Source of the DNA: Polyangiaceae bacterium
GTDB taxonomy: Bacteria > Myxococcota_A > Polyangia > Polyangiales > Polyangiaceae
Assembly (NCBI GenBank): GCA_016719945.1
Contig: JADJYE010000014.1
Location: forward strand, 124,001-188,000
Reading direction: 5' to 3'
Length of the DNA stretch: 64,000 nucleotides
How positions within the stretch are numbered: the first letter of the stretch is position 1; every line of letters starts with the position of its first letter. Both the position numbers and the translations under genes were made by a program. This document shows positions 18,859-26,895 of this stretch, piece by piece. The notes below the pieces were generated by a model, which had not been told where the DNA came from, searched no databases, and saw only the letters and a list, made by a program, of their open reading frames with translations.

Positions 18859-19223
18859 CGACGAACGAAAACGCCCGCGCCATCGAGGGGACCGTCAAGC
18901 TGGTCGCCGACGCCGTCGAGCACGGCTCGCGCGCCGTCGAGCGCGTGCAGCTCGAGCTCGCCGCGCGCCCGCTCGATCTGCTCCAGCAGATCCCCCTCAC
19001 GGCCGCGCCCGCGCGCGCCGTCCAGGCGGTGCACGCCGCCGTCGTGTCAGCGACGCACGAGGTGATCCGCACCGCCGCGCGCGCCACGAAGGACGCGGTC
19101 TCCAGCGTGGTAGCCAGCGCTGTTGCCAACGATGGGGCCAACGCTGCGGCCAGCGCTGGGCCGGTCGTCGACCCTACTCCGCCGGAGGAAGCTCGATGTT
19201 CCCCGGAGACACCCCGACCGTGA
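18855..19223 (+). CDS. Ala-rich helical protein of unknown function
   Basis: A 122-residue protein predicted to be nearly all helix for residues 1-95 (RAIEGTVKLVADAVEHGSRA; AVERVQLELAARPLDLLQQI), with an Ala/Pro-rich end. The ATG overlaps the hydrolase stop by four bases, which supports it being real. Its last 50 bases overlap the 3' end of the convergent lipoprotein gene. The long amphipathic helices with Ala runs recall phasins or apolipoprotein-like proteins, but I saw no specific signature. Confidence 0.6.
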   Translation: MTTNENARAIEGTVKLVADAVEHGSRAVERVQLELAARPLDLLQQIPLTAAPARAVQAVHAAVVSATHEVIRTAARATKDAVSSVVASAVANDGANAAASAGPVVDPTPPEEARCSPETPRP

Positions 19224-20205
19224 CGACCAGCTCCTCGTTGTCGCGAGCCTTTTTCTGCGACGAGAAGAGGAGCGTGAAGGTGTCGAAGCGCACCACGCTG
19301 GGCTCACGCACGAGCACGCCGCCGGACGGGCCGTACATGGCGGCGCCGCTCTTGTCGAGGTCGAGCGGCTCGTCGACGAACCACGCCGCCATCGAGATCG
19401 ACTGCTTGTCGGCGCGCGAGCGCGCCGTGTAGTAGACGAAGACGATCTCTCGCCCCTCGGCGCTCTCGCCGACCGCGGCGCTCGGCGAGCCGACGTACGC
19501 GCCGTCGATGTCCTCGGCCCCCCCCGGCGTGATCGCGACGGTCGCCTGCTCGAAGGCGACGCCGTCAACGGACGAGGCGACGCCGATCACCGACACACCA
19601 TCGACCTCCGACTCGAAGTAGAGGCGGTACCCGAGCCCGGGCACGAGCACGACCCCAGGGCTCGAGAGCGGCCCCGTCGCCCACGCCGCGTGGTCCGGCG
19701 TGAGCACCGGCTCGGGGAGCACCTCGAAGCCATCGCCCGCGTCGATGGCCAGGCCGATCCCGCCCGCCGAGTCGAAATACAGGCGCCGTTCGCCGTCCGC
19801 ACCCAAGACGACGCTGGGCGCGCCCACCGTGCCGCCTTGCCAGCCGAGCGCGGGATCGGCCGTGATCACGACGGTCGCGTCGCGCGCGAAGCTGCGACCG
19901 TCGGCCGCCGTCAGCCGCACGATACGCGTGCTGGGAGCGAGCGGCCCGGCGTCGTCCTCCGACGCAGCGAAATAGCCCTCGATCGCGAGCGTCGCCGGAT
20001 CGCCGTCGACGTCGAGGATCGACGGGTTGCGCAGCGCGAAGGTCGGATCGTCGACGGCGTTCGGCGGCACGCGCTCCTGCCCGAGCTCGCCCACCCCGAG
20101 CAGCCGAAACGGCCCGGCGCGCGCGCTCGGAGGGTTGTCGAGGCCCGGCGCGCCGTCCGCGAGCGTCGCGCACCCCGCGAGGATCAGCGGCGCGAGACGC
20201 CTCAC
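19174..20205 (-). CDS. lipoprotein with beta-propeller (GH43/GH32-like) repeats
   Basis: A 343-residue lipoprotein (MRRLAPLILAGC, Cys 12). The body repeats blade-like phrases: RNPSILDVDGDPATLAIEGY, GAPSVVLGADGERRLYFDS, SSPGVVLVPGLGYRLYFES and VREPSVVRFDTFTLLFSS. Such PS/PG-x-hydrophobic-YF repeats match five-bladed glycosidase-like propellers. I could not identify a full catalytic triad. The GTG start overlaps the stop of the upstream FadL-like gene, so it is the third gene of that operon and may be its surface partner. Confidence 0.72.
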   Translation of the reverse strand: MRRLAPLILAGCATLADGAPGLDNPPSARAGPFRLLGVGELGQERVPPNAVDDPTFALRNPSILDVDGDPATLAIEGYFAASEDDAGPLAPSTRIVRLTAADGRSFARDATVVITADPALGWQGGTVGAPSVVLGADGERRLYFDSAGGIGLAIDAGDGFEVLPEPVLTPDHAAWATGPLSSPGVVLVPGLGYRLYFESEVDGVSVIGVASSVDGVAFEQATVAITPGGAEDIDGAYVGSPSAAVGESAEGREIVFVYYTARSRADKQSISMAAWFVDEPLDLDKSGAAMYGPSGGVLVREPSVVRFDTFTLLFSSQKKARDNEELVVTVGVSPGNIELPPAE

Positions 20206-21539
20206 TTGAAGGTCCCCCGCAGCGTCGCCCCGATGTTGAGCATCTCGCCGTCCGCGCGGTAGTCGCCGACCAGATCCGCCGCGCTGCTCTTCTCGACGAC
20301 CCGCTCCGCCATCCCGCTGATCGCGCCATGGACGTCGAGCCCGAGGTGGATGAGCGGGACCTCGACGCCGATCCCGACGGTGCCGGTGTGGCGGTCGGTG
20401 TCGACGAAGTTCGTCGAGCGCGACTGGTTCGGCACGGGCGTCTGCTCGTACACATACCCGACGCGCAGCGGCAGCTCGAGGATCACCGCGCCGTCCGAGC
20501 CCTTGAAGCCGGGGAGCATCCACTCGAGCCCCACGCGCGGCACGATGCGGTCGGTGAAGTGCAGCTCCTCGAGGTCGGTCTGCCGCAGCTCTCCTGGCAG
20601 CTCCACGGGGAACTGCGGCGGGACCTCGGCGGCGAGCGTCGCGATGGTCTTGGCCGTGGGGTTCTCGTAGGCGCCCCAGTTCACCCAGGTGAGGTCGGCG
20701 TTGACGCTGAGCGAAGGGTGCGGGCGCCAGGTCGCGCCGAGCACGACCTGCTGCGGCAGGAAGGCCTGCACGGTGCGCGCCTGGAGCTCGTACACCAGCG
20801 GGACCTCGAACCCGACCGCCGTCAGCGTCGCGTCGATCTTGCCGTCGAGCTGGAGGTCGAGCTTGGTCTGTCCTCGGTAGACGACGGCCAGCGACGCGGC
20901 CTTGCCGAGGTGGACGCGCACGCCGGCCTGCGGGTAGCGCACGCTCGTGAGATCGACGTCGACCTCGTGCCGCAGCTTCGAGTCGTAGGGGAACAAGATG
21001 TCCGCCGATCCGGTGATCTCGAAGCGGCCGCGAGTCGCCGCGAGGAAGCTCATCCCGCCGCCGATCTCGAGAAAATCCCAGGGGCGGATCGCGAGGTTCG
21101 CCGCGAGGTAGATGACGCTGGACCGGTTGTCGTAGAGCTCCCAACGGGGCACCTCCTGCCTGAGCGCGGTGATCCGGCTCAGGCCCTCGTCGGGCACGTG
21201 GGTCGCGATGCCGATCGCGATCGGGAAGCCGAAGAAGTCGCCCGAGGCGGCGAGCCCGAACGAGACGCCGTGCGACGATTTTACGCCGCTGCTCTTGTCG
21301 TTGATGCGGAGGTTGTTCTCCGCATAGAAATAGCCGACGCCGATGCGGATCCCCTGCTCGCCGGCGAGCCCCGCGGGGTTGTAGTAGTTGGCGCTGAAGT
21401 CGGTGTCGTTGGCCGACACGGCGCCCGCCATGCCCGCTGGCCGCGAGCCGAAGCCATAGGTCCACGGCTCGTGCGCGTGCGCCGGCGCCACCACGCCGAG
21501 CGCCGCGAGGGACGCGCCGAAGAGCGCGGCGAGCTTCAT
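20202..21539 (-). CDS. OmpP1/FadL-family outer membrane protein (second copy)
   Basis: A 445-residue beta-barrel protein. The signal peptide ends AHAHE, then come the FadL hallmarks YGFGSRPAGMAGAVSAND and SANYYNPAGLAG. Later strands include PLRVGYVYEQTPVPNQS and a C-terminal aromatic-free strand. FadL proteins let hydrophobic compounds such as long-chain fatty acids cross the outer membrane. It starts at ATG sharing one base (TGATG) with the stop of the upstream paralogue and overlaps the lipoprotein gene downstream. Substrate cannot be told from the family. Confidence 0.87.
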   Translation of the reverse strand: MKLAALFGASLAALGVVAPAHAHEPWTYGFGSRPAGMAGAVSANDTDFSANYYNPAGLAGEQGIRIGVGYFYAENNLRINDKSSGVKSSHGVSFGLAASGDFFGFPIAIGIATHVPDEGLSRITALRQEVPRWELYDNRSSVIYLAANLAIRPWDFLEIGGGMSFLAATRGRFEITGSADILFPYDSKLRHEVDVDLTSVRYPQAGVRVHLGKAASLAVVYRGQTKLDLQLDGKIDATLTAVGFEVPLVYELQARTVQAFLPQQVVLGATWRPHPSLSVNADLTWVNWGAYENPTAKTIATLAAEVPPQFPVELPGELRQTDLEELHFTDRIVPRVGLEWMLPGFKGSDGAVILELPLRVGYVYEQTPVPNQSRSTNFVDTDRHTGTVGIGVEVPLIHLGLDVHGAISGMAERVVEKSSAADLVGDYRADGEMLNIGATLRGTFK

Positions 21540-22876
21540 CAGAACGCCACCGCCATGGTGGCCCCCGCAGCGAACATGGTTCCGCCGGTCTCGATCTGAG
21601 GGAAGCCCGGGTTCTGGGGCCTCGTCGTCGCGTCCTTCACGTGGGTGCGGCCGTGGACGACGCCGACTTGCGCGAAGGTGTCGACGCGAACCCCGCGCAC
21701 GATCGGCTCGAAGACCGCCGTCCCCACGCCCATCCCCACCACGCTGCGCGCCTCGGCGAACAGGTTGTCTTCGCCGGTCTGCTCGGGGCCCGCGGCGGAC
21801 TCGAACGCGTAGCCGGCGCGCAGATCGATCTCGAGCCCGGACTTGACCGCGAGCGAATATTCGATCGACGCCCGCGCGATCGCCGTGTCACTGAAGCCGG
21901 CGGGGCGCGCCTTGAGCGCGCCGCAGATGGGCTGATCGAGCGTCTGCAGGTCGAGCGGACAACGCACCGTCGGCTCGGCCAGGCCGGGGTACTCGGACCA
22001 GCGCCGGTACCCTGCAGACAGCGACCCTTTGAGCGGCCCTTCGACCCGCGCGACCTCGACTTCGACCGTCAGCGGGTCGTATTGCGCCGTCCCGGAGACG
22101 AAGATGGGCGGCACCGTGATCTGGCCGAGGTCCTTGATGTCGATGCGCACGTCGAAGCGCCCCTCGAGCGCGCCTCGCAGCGTCGCGCCGACCCGGAACC
22201 CGGCGGGCAGATCGACGGACGCACCGACGATCGGCGCGTAGTTCGCCACCAGGGTGTCCTGCACGACCGCGCCGAGCTGCCCCGAGGCGTCCACCGAGGC
22301 GAGGACCGAGCCCGAGAGGGCGGCGAGCGCTTCGAACCCGCCCCCCACGCGCACGCCCCAGCCGATATCGACGCCGAGCCCGACGATGGCGGCGATGCTC
22401 TCGACCGAGTCCGGCAACAGGTGCTGCGGCGTCTCGGGGTACAGGATGCGGCTGCGAACGATGAGATCGAAGGGGGTATAGAAGCCGAACCCCAGCGCGA
22501 AGCGATCGCCGATCGGATCGGGCAGCGGGATGGGCAGCACGCCGCCGAGCACGCCGGCCGAGAGCCCGTCGGACCCGAGCGGACCGTTCGCTTCGAGCTG
22601 GAAGACCGCTCCCGTGAAGCCGAGCCCGAGCTCCTTGTGCTTCGCGAGCACGAGCAGCGAGGGGTTGGTGTACACGACCTCGAAGCCCTCGCCGGACGCG
22701 ACGCCCGCCCCGGCCAGCGAGCTCGAGCGCGCGCCGAAGCCGAGGACGTCCTGGGGCGACGCGCTCGCCTGGGCGCTCCACGACGTCGCGAGCGCGAGCG
22801 CGGCCGCGGCCGCGCGCCGCCCCGCCCTCCACGTCACCGTGCTAGGGATCGCCCTGTCTTCCCCGTCGACCGCCAT
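21539..22876 (-). CDS. OmpP1/FadL-family outer membrane protein (first copy)
   Basis: A 445-residue barrel protein. A basic start and Ala-rich signal (about residues 15-42, ending SASA) are followed by VLGFGARSSSLAGAGVASG and the FadL motif VVYTNPSLLVLAKHKEL. Middle strands show FALGFGFYTPFDLIVRSRI. The ATG at 22876 gives a normal signal peptide, although the frame stays open further upstream. It is the first gene of a three-gene - strand operon. It diverges from the rlmN-like gene with only about 80 bases between them. Confidence 0.85.
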   Translation of the reverse strand: MAVDGEDRAIPSTVTWRAGRRAAAAALALATSWSAQASASPQDVLGFGARSSSLAGAGVASGEGFEVVYTNPSLLVLAKHKELGLGFTGAVFQLEANGPLGSDGLSAGVLGGVLPIPLPDPIGDRFALGFGFYTPFDLIVRSRILYPETPQHLLPDSVESIAAIVGLGVDIGWGVRVGGGFEALAALSGSVLASVDASGQLGAVVQDTLVANYAPIVGASVDLPAGFRVGATLRGALEGRFDVRIDIKDLGQITVPPIFVSGTAQYDPLTVEVEVARVEGPLKGSLSAGYRRWSEYPGLAEPTVRCPLDLQTLDQPICGALKARPAGFSDTAIARASIEYSLAVKSGLEIDLRAGYAFESAAGPEQTGEDNLFAEARSVVGMGVGTAVFEPIVRGVRVDTFAQVGVVHGRTHVKDATTRPQNPGFPQIETGGTMFAAGATMAVAF

Positions 22877-22957
22877 GGTGGCTCGCGCCTCGTGGCCATG
22901 CGAGCCCACCCGACCCCTTCTGGTCAAGCGGGTCGGCGTGGTGACCCATCTCCTGCG

Positions 22958-24049
22958 ATGAACCCCGCCCCTGCCCTCAACGAGCTCCTGCCAGACGAGG
23001 TGGCGAAGCTCCTGTCGATCGAGCTGGTGGACGCGCGGCGGCTGTGGTCCCGCATCCAGAAGGACGGTGAGCTCCCCCTGCGCTCCCCCGCGACCATCCG
23101 TCGCGCTGCGCTCGATCGGGCGCTGAGCGCCGGCCCGATCCCCCACCTCGAGTGCGTCGAGCGCCGGCGAAGCGACGTCGACCCGTTCGTGAAGTACGCC
23201 TTTCGCACCGCCGAAGGGGGCCTGATCGAGGCCGTCCGCATCCCGCTCGAGAAGGCGGGCCGCTACTCGGTGTGCGTCAGCTCGCAGGTCGGCTGCGCGC
23301 TCGCCTGCTCGTTCTGCGCGACCGGAAAGATGGGCCTCTCCAGGAACCTCGAGGCGTGGGAGATCGTCGACCAGGTCCGCGCGGTGCGCGCCGAGCTCGA
23401 GCAGGGGCGGGTGCACGGCCTCGTCTTCCAAGGCATGGGCGAGCCGCTCGCGAACCCCGAGCGCGTGCTGCGAGCGATCCGCGTGCTGAGCGACCCGAGC
23501 GGCCTCGCGATCGACATGCGCAACGTGACCGTGTGCACCTCGGGCCTGCCGGCCGGCATCCGTCGCCTCGCCGCCGAGCTGCCCGCGGTGAGGCTCGGCC
23601 TCTCGATCGGCGACGCGCGCCCAGGGCTTCGCGCGCGGCTGATGCCGATCGACGCCGCGCACCCGCTCGACGAGGTCCTCGACGCCGCGGGCGAGCACGC
23701 CGCGCGCACCGGCTACGCGCCCATGTGGGCGTATACGCTGCTCGCCTCGGTGAACGACGACGACGAGGCGGCCACCGCCCTCGCCGACCGGGCCCTCGCG
23801 TTCGCCACGCGCCACGGCGTGCGGCCGCGGATCAGCCTGATCCCGTTCAACCCCGTGGCAGGTGCGCCCTTCGTGCGCAGCTCGCTGGAGGTCCTCGCGC
23901 GCTTCCGAGACGTGCTCGGGGCCCGCGGGGTGGGCAGCATCGTGAGGTACAGCGGCGGCGGGGACATCGGCGCCGCGTGCGGTCAGCTCGCGACCCTGCG
24001 CAGCGACCGAAGGAAGCCAGCCCCGGATCGCCAGCTGGATCCTTCGTAG
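22958..24049 (+). CDS. RlmN/Cfr-family 23S rRNA (adenine-C2) methyltransferase
   Basis: A 363-residue radical SAM enzyme. The cluster motif CALACSFC is near residues 112-119 and GLVFQGMGEPLANPERV near 152-168. Conserved VTVCTSGLPAGIRRLA and LIPFNP follow, with a late Cys in GGGDIGAACGQLA that should form the methylated cysteine. It methylates A2503 of 23S rRNA and possibly tRNA. The ATG at 22958 matches the usual start MxxxxxLLPDEVxKLL. RlmN is far commoner than the resistance paralogue Cfr in such context; I see nothing that favours Cfr. Confidence 0.88.
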   Translation: MNPAPALNELLPDEVAKLLSIELVDARRLWSRIQKDGELPLRSPATIRRAALDRALSAGPIPHLECVERRRSDVDPFVKYAFRTAEGGLIEAVRIPLEKAGRYSVCVSSQVGCALACSFCATGKMGLSRNLEAWEIVDQVRAVRAELEQGRVHGLVFQGMGEPLANPERVLRAIRVLSDPSGLAIDMRNVTVCTSGLPAGIRRLAAELPAVRLGLSIGDARPGLRARLMPIDAAHPLDEVLDAAGEHAARTGYAPMWAYTLLASVNDDDEAATALADRALAFATRHGVRPRISLIPFNPVAGAPFVRSSLEVLARFRDVLGARGVGSIVRYSGGGDIGAACGQLATLRSDRRKPAPDRQLDPS

Positions 24050-24071
24050 CACTAGAGCTAGCGTAATCCGC

Positions 24072-24848
24072 GTGTTTGGCATGAGCGCCGCCGAGCTGAT
24101 GATCCTCCTCATCGTGGGGATCGTCGTCGTGGGCCCGAAGCGCCTGCCGGAGATGATGCGCAAGGCCGGTCAATACGTCGCCAAGCTGCGCCGACTCTCC
24201 ACCGATCTGCGCAACCAGAGCGGGATCGACCGCATCCTGCGCGAAGAAGGCCTCGAGAAGGAGATCCGCGAGCTCAGGGCCCTGCGCGAGTCCCTCTCGA
24301 AGCACGCGCTGTTCGACTCGCTCGTGAACGCGGCCAACAAGCCGGCGACGTCGGCTGCGCGCTCGGTCAGCGGCGGCTCGACGGCCAAGGCCGCGTTGCC
24401 TGCGGCCGACACCTCCAAAGAGCCGCCGACCGCGGACGAGGCAGCCGGCCCTTCCACGTCGGAGACCGAGGGCGAGGCCCAGGGGAGCGAGTCGGCCGCG
24501 CGCCCGGTGCTGGCCACCGGCTCCGATCGCTCCGAGACCACCTCCAAGGCCTCCGACCTGATCCGCCCCGCGGTGGGAGCGGTCCCGCGGGGCGTCCCCT
24601 CCCCCGCGCTGCCTCCGCGCGCCCCCAACAAGGAGCCGTACCGCTCCTTCCGTGAGCGTGAGTACCCCTCGTACGGCCCCGACCACTACGACGCGTTCCC
24701 GGACGATCTCGACGAGAGCGACCTCGAGGCCGCGCTCGAGGCCGGCTCCGCCCCGGGCGACGCGACCCCGGCCGAGGGGCCACCGGCGCCGCTGGTGACC
24801 GCGTCCACCGACGCGCCCCTCGAGCTCGTGAAAGAAGGCGCGGCGTGA
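24072..24848 (+). CDS. tatB: Sec-independent translocase TatA/TatB with long disordered tail
   Basis: A 258-residue protein starting MFGMSAAELMILLIVGIVVV at GTG. The single membrane helix followed by GPKRLPEMMRKAGQYVAKL is the TatA/B hallmark. Glu at position 8 and the GP-hinge favour TatB. Residues about 100-258 are a low-complexity Ser/Ala/Glu/Pro tail, far longer than the usual TatA. The stop overlaps the tatC GTG by four bases, so the two are coupled. No second TatA-type gene is adjacent; one may lie elsewhere or this protein may serve both roles. Confidence 0.87.
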   Translation: MFGMSAAELMILLIVGIVVVGPKRLPEMMRKAGQYVAKLRRLSTDLRNQSGIDRILREEGLEKEIRELRALRESLSKHALFDSLVNAANKPATSAARSVSGGSTAKAALPAADTSKEPPTADEAAGPSTSETEGEAQGSESAARPVLATGSDRSETTSKASDLIRPAVGAVPRGVPSPALPPRAPNKEPYRSFREREYPSYGPDHYDAFPDDLDESDLEAALEAGSAPGDATPAEGPPAPLVTASTDAPLELVKEGAA

Positions 24849-25753
24849 GCAAGCCCAAGGACCCCGCCCCCAAGAAGCCGGACGACGACGAGGAGGAGGC
24901 GGACGCCCCCGAAGACGACAAGCCGATGAGCTTCTGGGACCACCTCGAGGAGCTGCGCTCGCGCGTCGTGCGCTCGCTGCTCGCGCTGATCGTCGGGGCC
25001 TCGGTCGCCTGGTACTACAAGGAGAAGCTGCTCGCGTTCATCTACAAGCCCTTCCACGACTCGTGGATGGCCGAGCACGTCCCGAACGACCCGACGCTCA
25101 ACTTCAAGTCGCCGGCCGACGTCTTCACGGCGTACTTCAACCTCTCGCTGATCGCGGGCCTGGTCGCGGCGTCGCCGTTCATGTTCTTCCAGCTCTGGTC
25201 CTTCATCGCGCCGGGGCTGTACGCGAAGGAGAAGCGGCTCGTCATCCCGTTCGTCTTCTGCTCCACGGTGCTGTTCATCGGCGGCGCGTACGTCGGCTAC
25301 CTGACGGCCTTCCCGATCACGTTCGGGTACTTCCTGAGCATGTCGGGCGACGTCGAGGGCATCGTGAAGGTCACGCCGACCATCATGATGGACGAGTACA
25401 TCGGCTTCGTGATCAAGCTCTTGCTCGCGTTCGGCGCGATCTTCGAGATCCCGATCTTGGCGACGTTCCTCGCGCGCGTGGGCATGCTCACGCACAAGAA
25501 GATGATCCGCTGGGCGCGGTACTACGTCTTCATCGCGTTCTTCGTCGCGGCCGTGGTCACCCCCCCGGAGTGGACCAGCCAGCTCGTCATGGCCGTGCCT
25601 GCTTGCCTGCTCTACGGCGTCTCGATCGGCCTCGTGTACCTCTTCCAGACGAAGGAGGCGGTCGCCGCCGAGCTCGAGCGCGAGAAGGAAGAGCGGGAGG
25701 AGAAGGAGCGCAAGGAGAAGGACGAGAAGGTGGTGGCGAAGTCGAAGGCGTAG
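24845..25753 (+). CDS. tatC: twin-arginine translocase subunit TatC
   Basis: A 302-residue protein. Residues about 28-260 match TatC: SFWDHLEELRSRVVRSLLAL, FSPFMFF-like VAASPFMFFQLWSFIAPGLY, and six membrane helices with ITPTIMMDEYI-like VTPTIMMDEYIGFVIKLLLA. Both ends are extended: an acidic N-terminus (DDDEEEADAPEDD) and a Lys/Glu-rich C-terminus. TatC is the receptor for folded proteins with RR signal peptides in the inner membrane. It overlaps the tatB stop. Confidence 0.95.
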   Translation: MSKPKDPAPKKPDDDEEEADAPEDDKPMSFWDHLEELRSRVVRSLLALIVGASVAWYYKEKLLAFIYKPFHDSWMAEHVPNDPTLNFKSPADVFTAYFNLSLIAGLVAASPFMFFQLWSFIAPGLYAKEKRLVIPFVFCSTVLFIGGAYVGYLTAFPITFGYFLSMSGDVEGIVKVTPTIMMDEYIGFVIKLLLAFGAIFEIPILATFLARVGMLTHKKMIRWARYYVFIAFFVAAVVTPPEWTSQLVMAVPACLLYGVSIGLVYLFQTKEAVAAELEREKEEREEKERKEKDEKVVAKSKA

Positions 25754-25974
25754 GGCGGTTGACGTGCGCGTGACGTCGCACGTACCGTTTCTGTACGAGG
25801 GTTCGCCTCTTCGTGTCCTTGGCTCGGGTCCGGGACGACGGCACTGACGGTGAGGACGTACCCCCGCAGGAGATGACCCGAAGGCAGCGCTGAGCGCATC
25901 TGCGCGCTCCAGGCGACCTCCGAGACCCGCGGAGGGGATGAGGGTCCGACCGTCTCTGAGCAGCGGAGCGTCGG
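25754..25974. other. intergenic gap before the accessory block
   Basis: This 221-base gap holds a 7-base inverted repeat (ACGTGCG 25762-25768, CGCACGT 25777-25783) just after tatC, without a T-tract. I found no gene, tRNA or clear promoter in it. It is the left border of the accessory-looking block. Confidence 0.4.
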
Positions 25975-26895
25975 ATGAAACGGATTCTGATCACGGGCTC
26001 GTCGGGCCTCGTTGGCCGTGACCTCCGCCGCTCCCTCGCGGAGCGCGGACACGACATACGCGGTCTCGACCTTCGAGCCGACCATCTCGAGAGGGGCGAC
26101 GTGCGCGACCTTGAGCGCGTCACCGAAGCGCTCGAAGACGTCGTCGGAGTCATCCATCTTGCTGCCGTCTCCCGCGTCGCGTGGGGAGAGCGCGATCCCG
26201 GGGCCTGCTGGAGTACGAACGTGGATGGGCTGCGAACCGTGCTTGACTGCGCGCGGCACCGAAGCGCGCCGCCGTGGTTCATCTTCGCCAGCAGTCGCGA
26301 GGTTTATGGGCAAGCAGATGTCATCCCCGTCGCGGAAGATGCCCCCCTGCGACCCGTCAACGTCTACGGGCGGACGAAGGTCGCCGGCGAGGACCTGATC
26401 GAGGCGATCCGCGGTGAGGGTGTTCGAGCCGCCATCGTGCGGCTTTCCAACGTCTACGGGAGCACGCACGATCACGACGACCGTGTGATTCCCGCCTTCG
26501 CTCGAGCCGCGGCGCTCGGAACGACGCTGCGAGTAGAAGGGGCCGCCAACGAGTTCGACTTCACGCACGTGAGCGACACCACGCGCGGCCTGGCAGCCCT
26601 CGTCGAGCACCTCGCACAAGGGGGTGATGCGCCACCGCCGATCCAGTTCGTCTCGGGCGTGTCCACGACGCTCGGCGCGCTCGCGCAGCACGCCATCTCA
26701 CTGGGCCGAGCGGGCGCCGTCATCACGGAGGCGTCAGCCCGTTCGTTCGACGTCTCGCGCTTCTGCGGAAGTCCGGCACGCGCGAAGGCGCTCCTCGGCT
26801 GGTCACCTCGTGTGTCGCTCACGGACGGCCTCGCGCAGCTGGTCGACGAGTTCCGTCGAGAGCTCGAGGCCCGACCGCAGGCGGGTGGGCGGTGA
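25975..26895 (+). CDS. NAD-dependent epimerase/dehydratase (extended SDR)
   Basis: A 306-residue extended short-chain dehydrogenase. The Rossmann motif TGSSGLVG is at residues 7-14, GVIHLAAVSRVAWGE near 60, and the catalytic YGRTK with the upstream FASSREVYG fits the Ser/Tyr/Lys set. It acts on a nucleotide-linked sugar in the cytoplasm, probably as a 4-epimerase or reductase. It is the first of four genes joined by 4-base overlaps: epimerase, GT4-radical SAM, WG-repeat protein, histidine phosphatase. Its product sugar may feed the glycosyltransferase domain next door. Confidence 0.85.
   Translation: MKRILITGSSGLVGRDLRRSLAERGHDIRGLDLRADHLERGDVRDLERVTEALEDVVGVIHLAAVSRVAWGERDPGACWSTNVDGLRTVLDCARHRSAPPWFIFASSREVYGQADVIPVAEDAPLRPVNVYGRTKVAGEDLIEAIRGEGVRAAIVRLSNVYGSTHDHDDRVIPAFARAAALGTTLRVEGAANEFDFTHVSDTTRGLAALVEHLAQGGDAPPPIQFVSGVSTTLGALAQHAISLGRAGAVITEASARSFDVSRFCGSPARAKALLGWSPRVSLTDGLAQLVDEFRRELEARPQAGGR

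Noticed and set aside
18855..19223. Phasin (PHA granule protein) call for the helical protein
   Set aside because: The length and helices would fit, but no phasin motif is visible and no PHA synthase gene is nearby.
22958..24049. Cfr antibiotic-resistance methyltransferase
   Set aside because: Cfr and RlmN share motifs. Position beside tat genes and lack of transfer signs favour the housekeeping RlmN group.
25762..25783. Inverted repeat after tatC as an intrinsic terminator
   Set aside because: The arms are 7 bases with an 8-base loop and no T-tract follows, so it was mentioned only as a structure in the gap.
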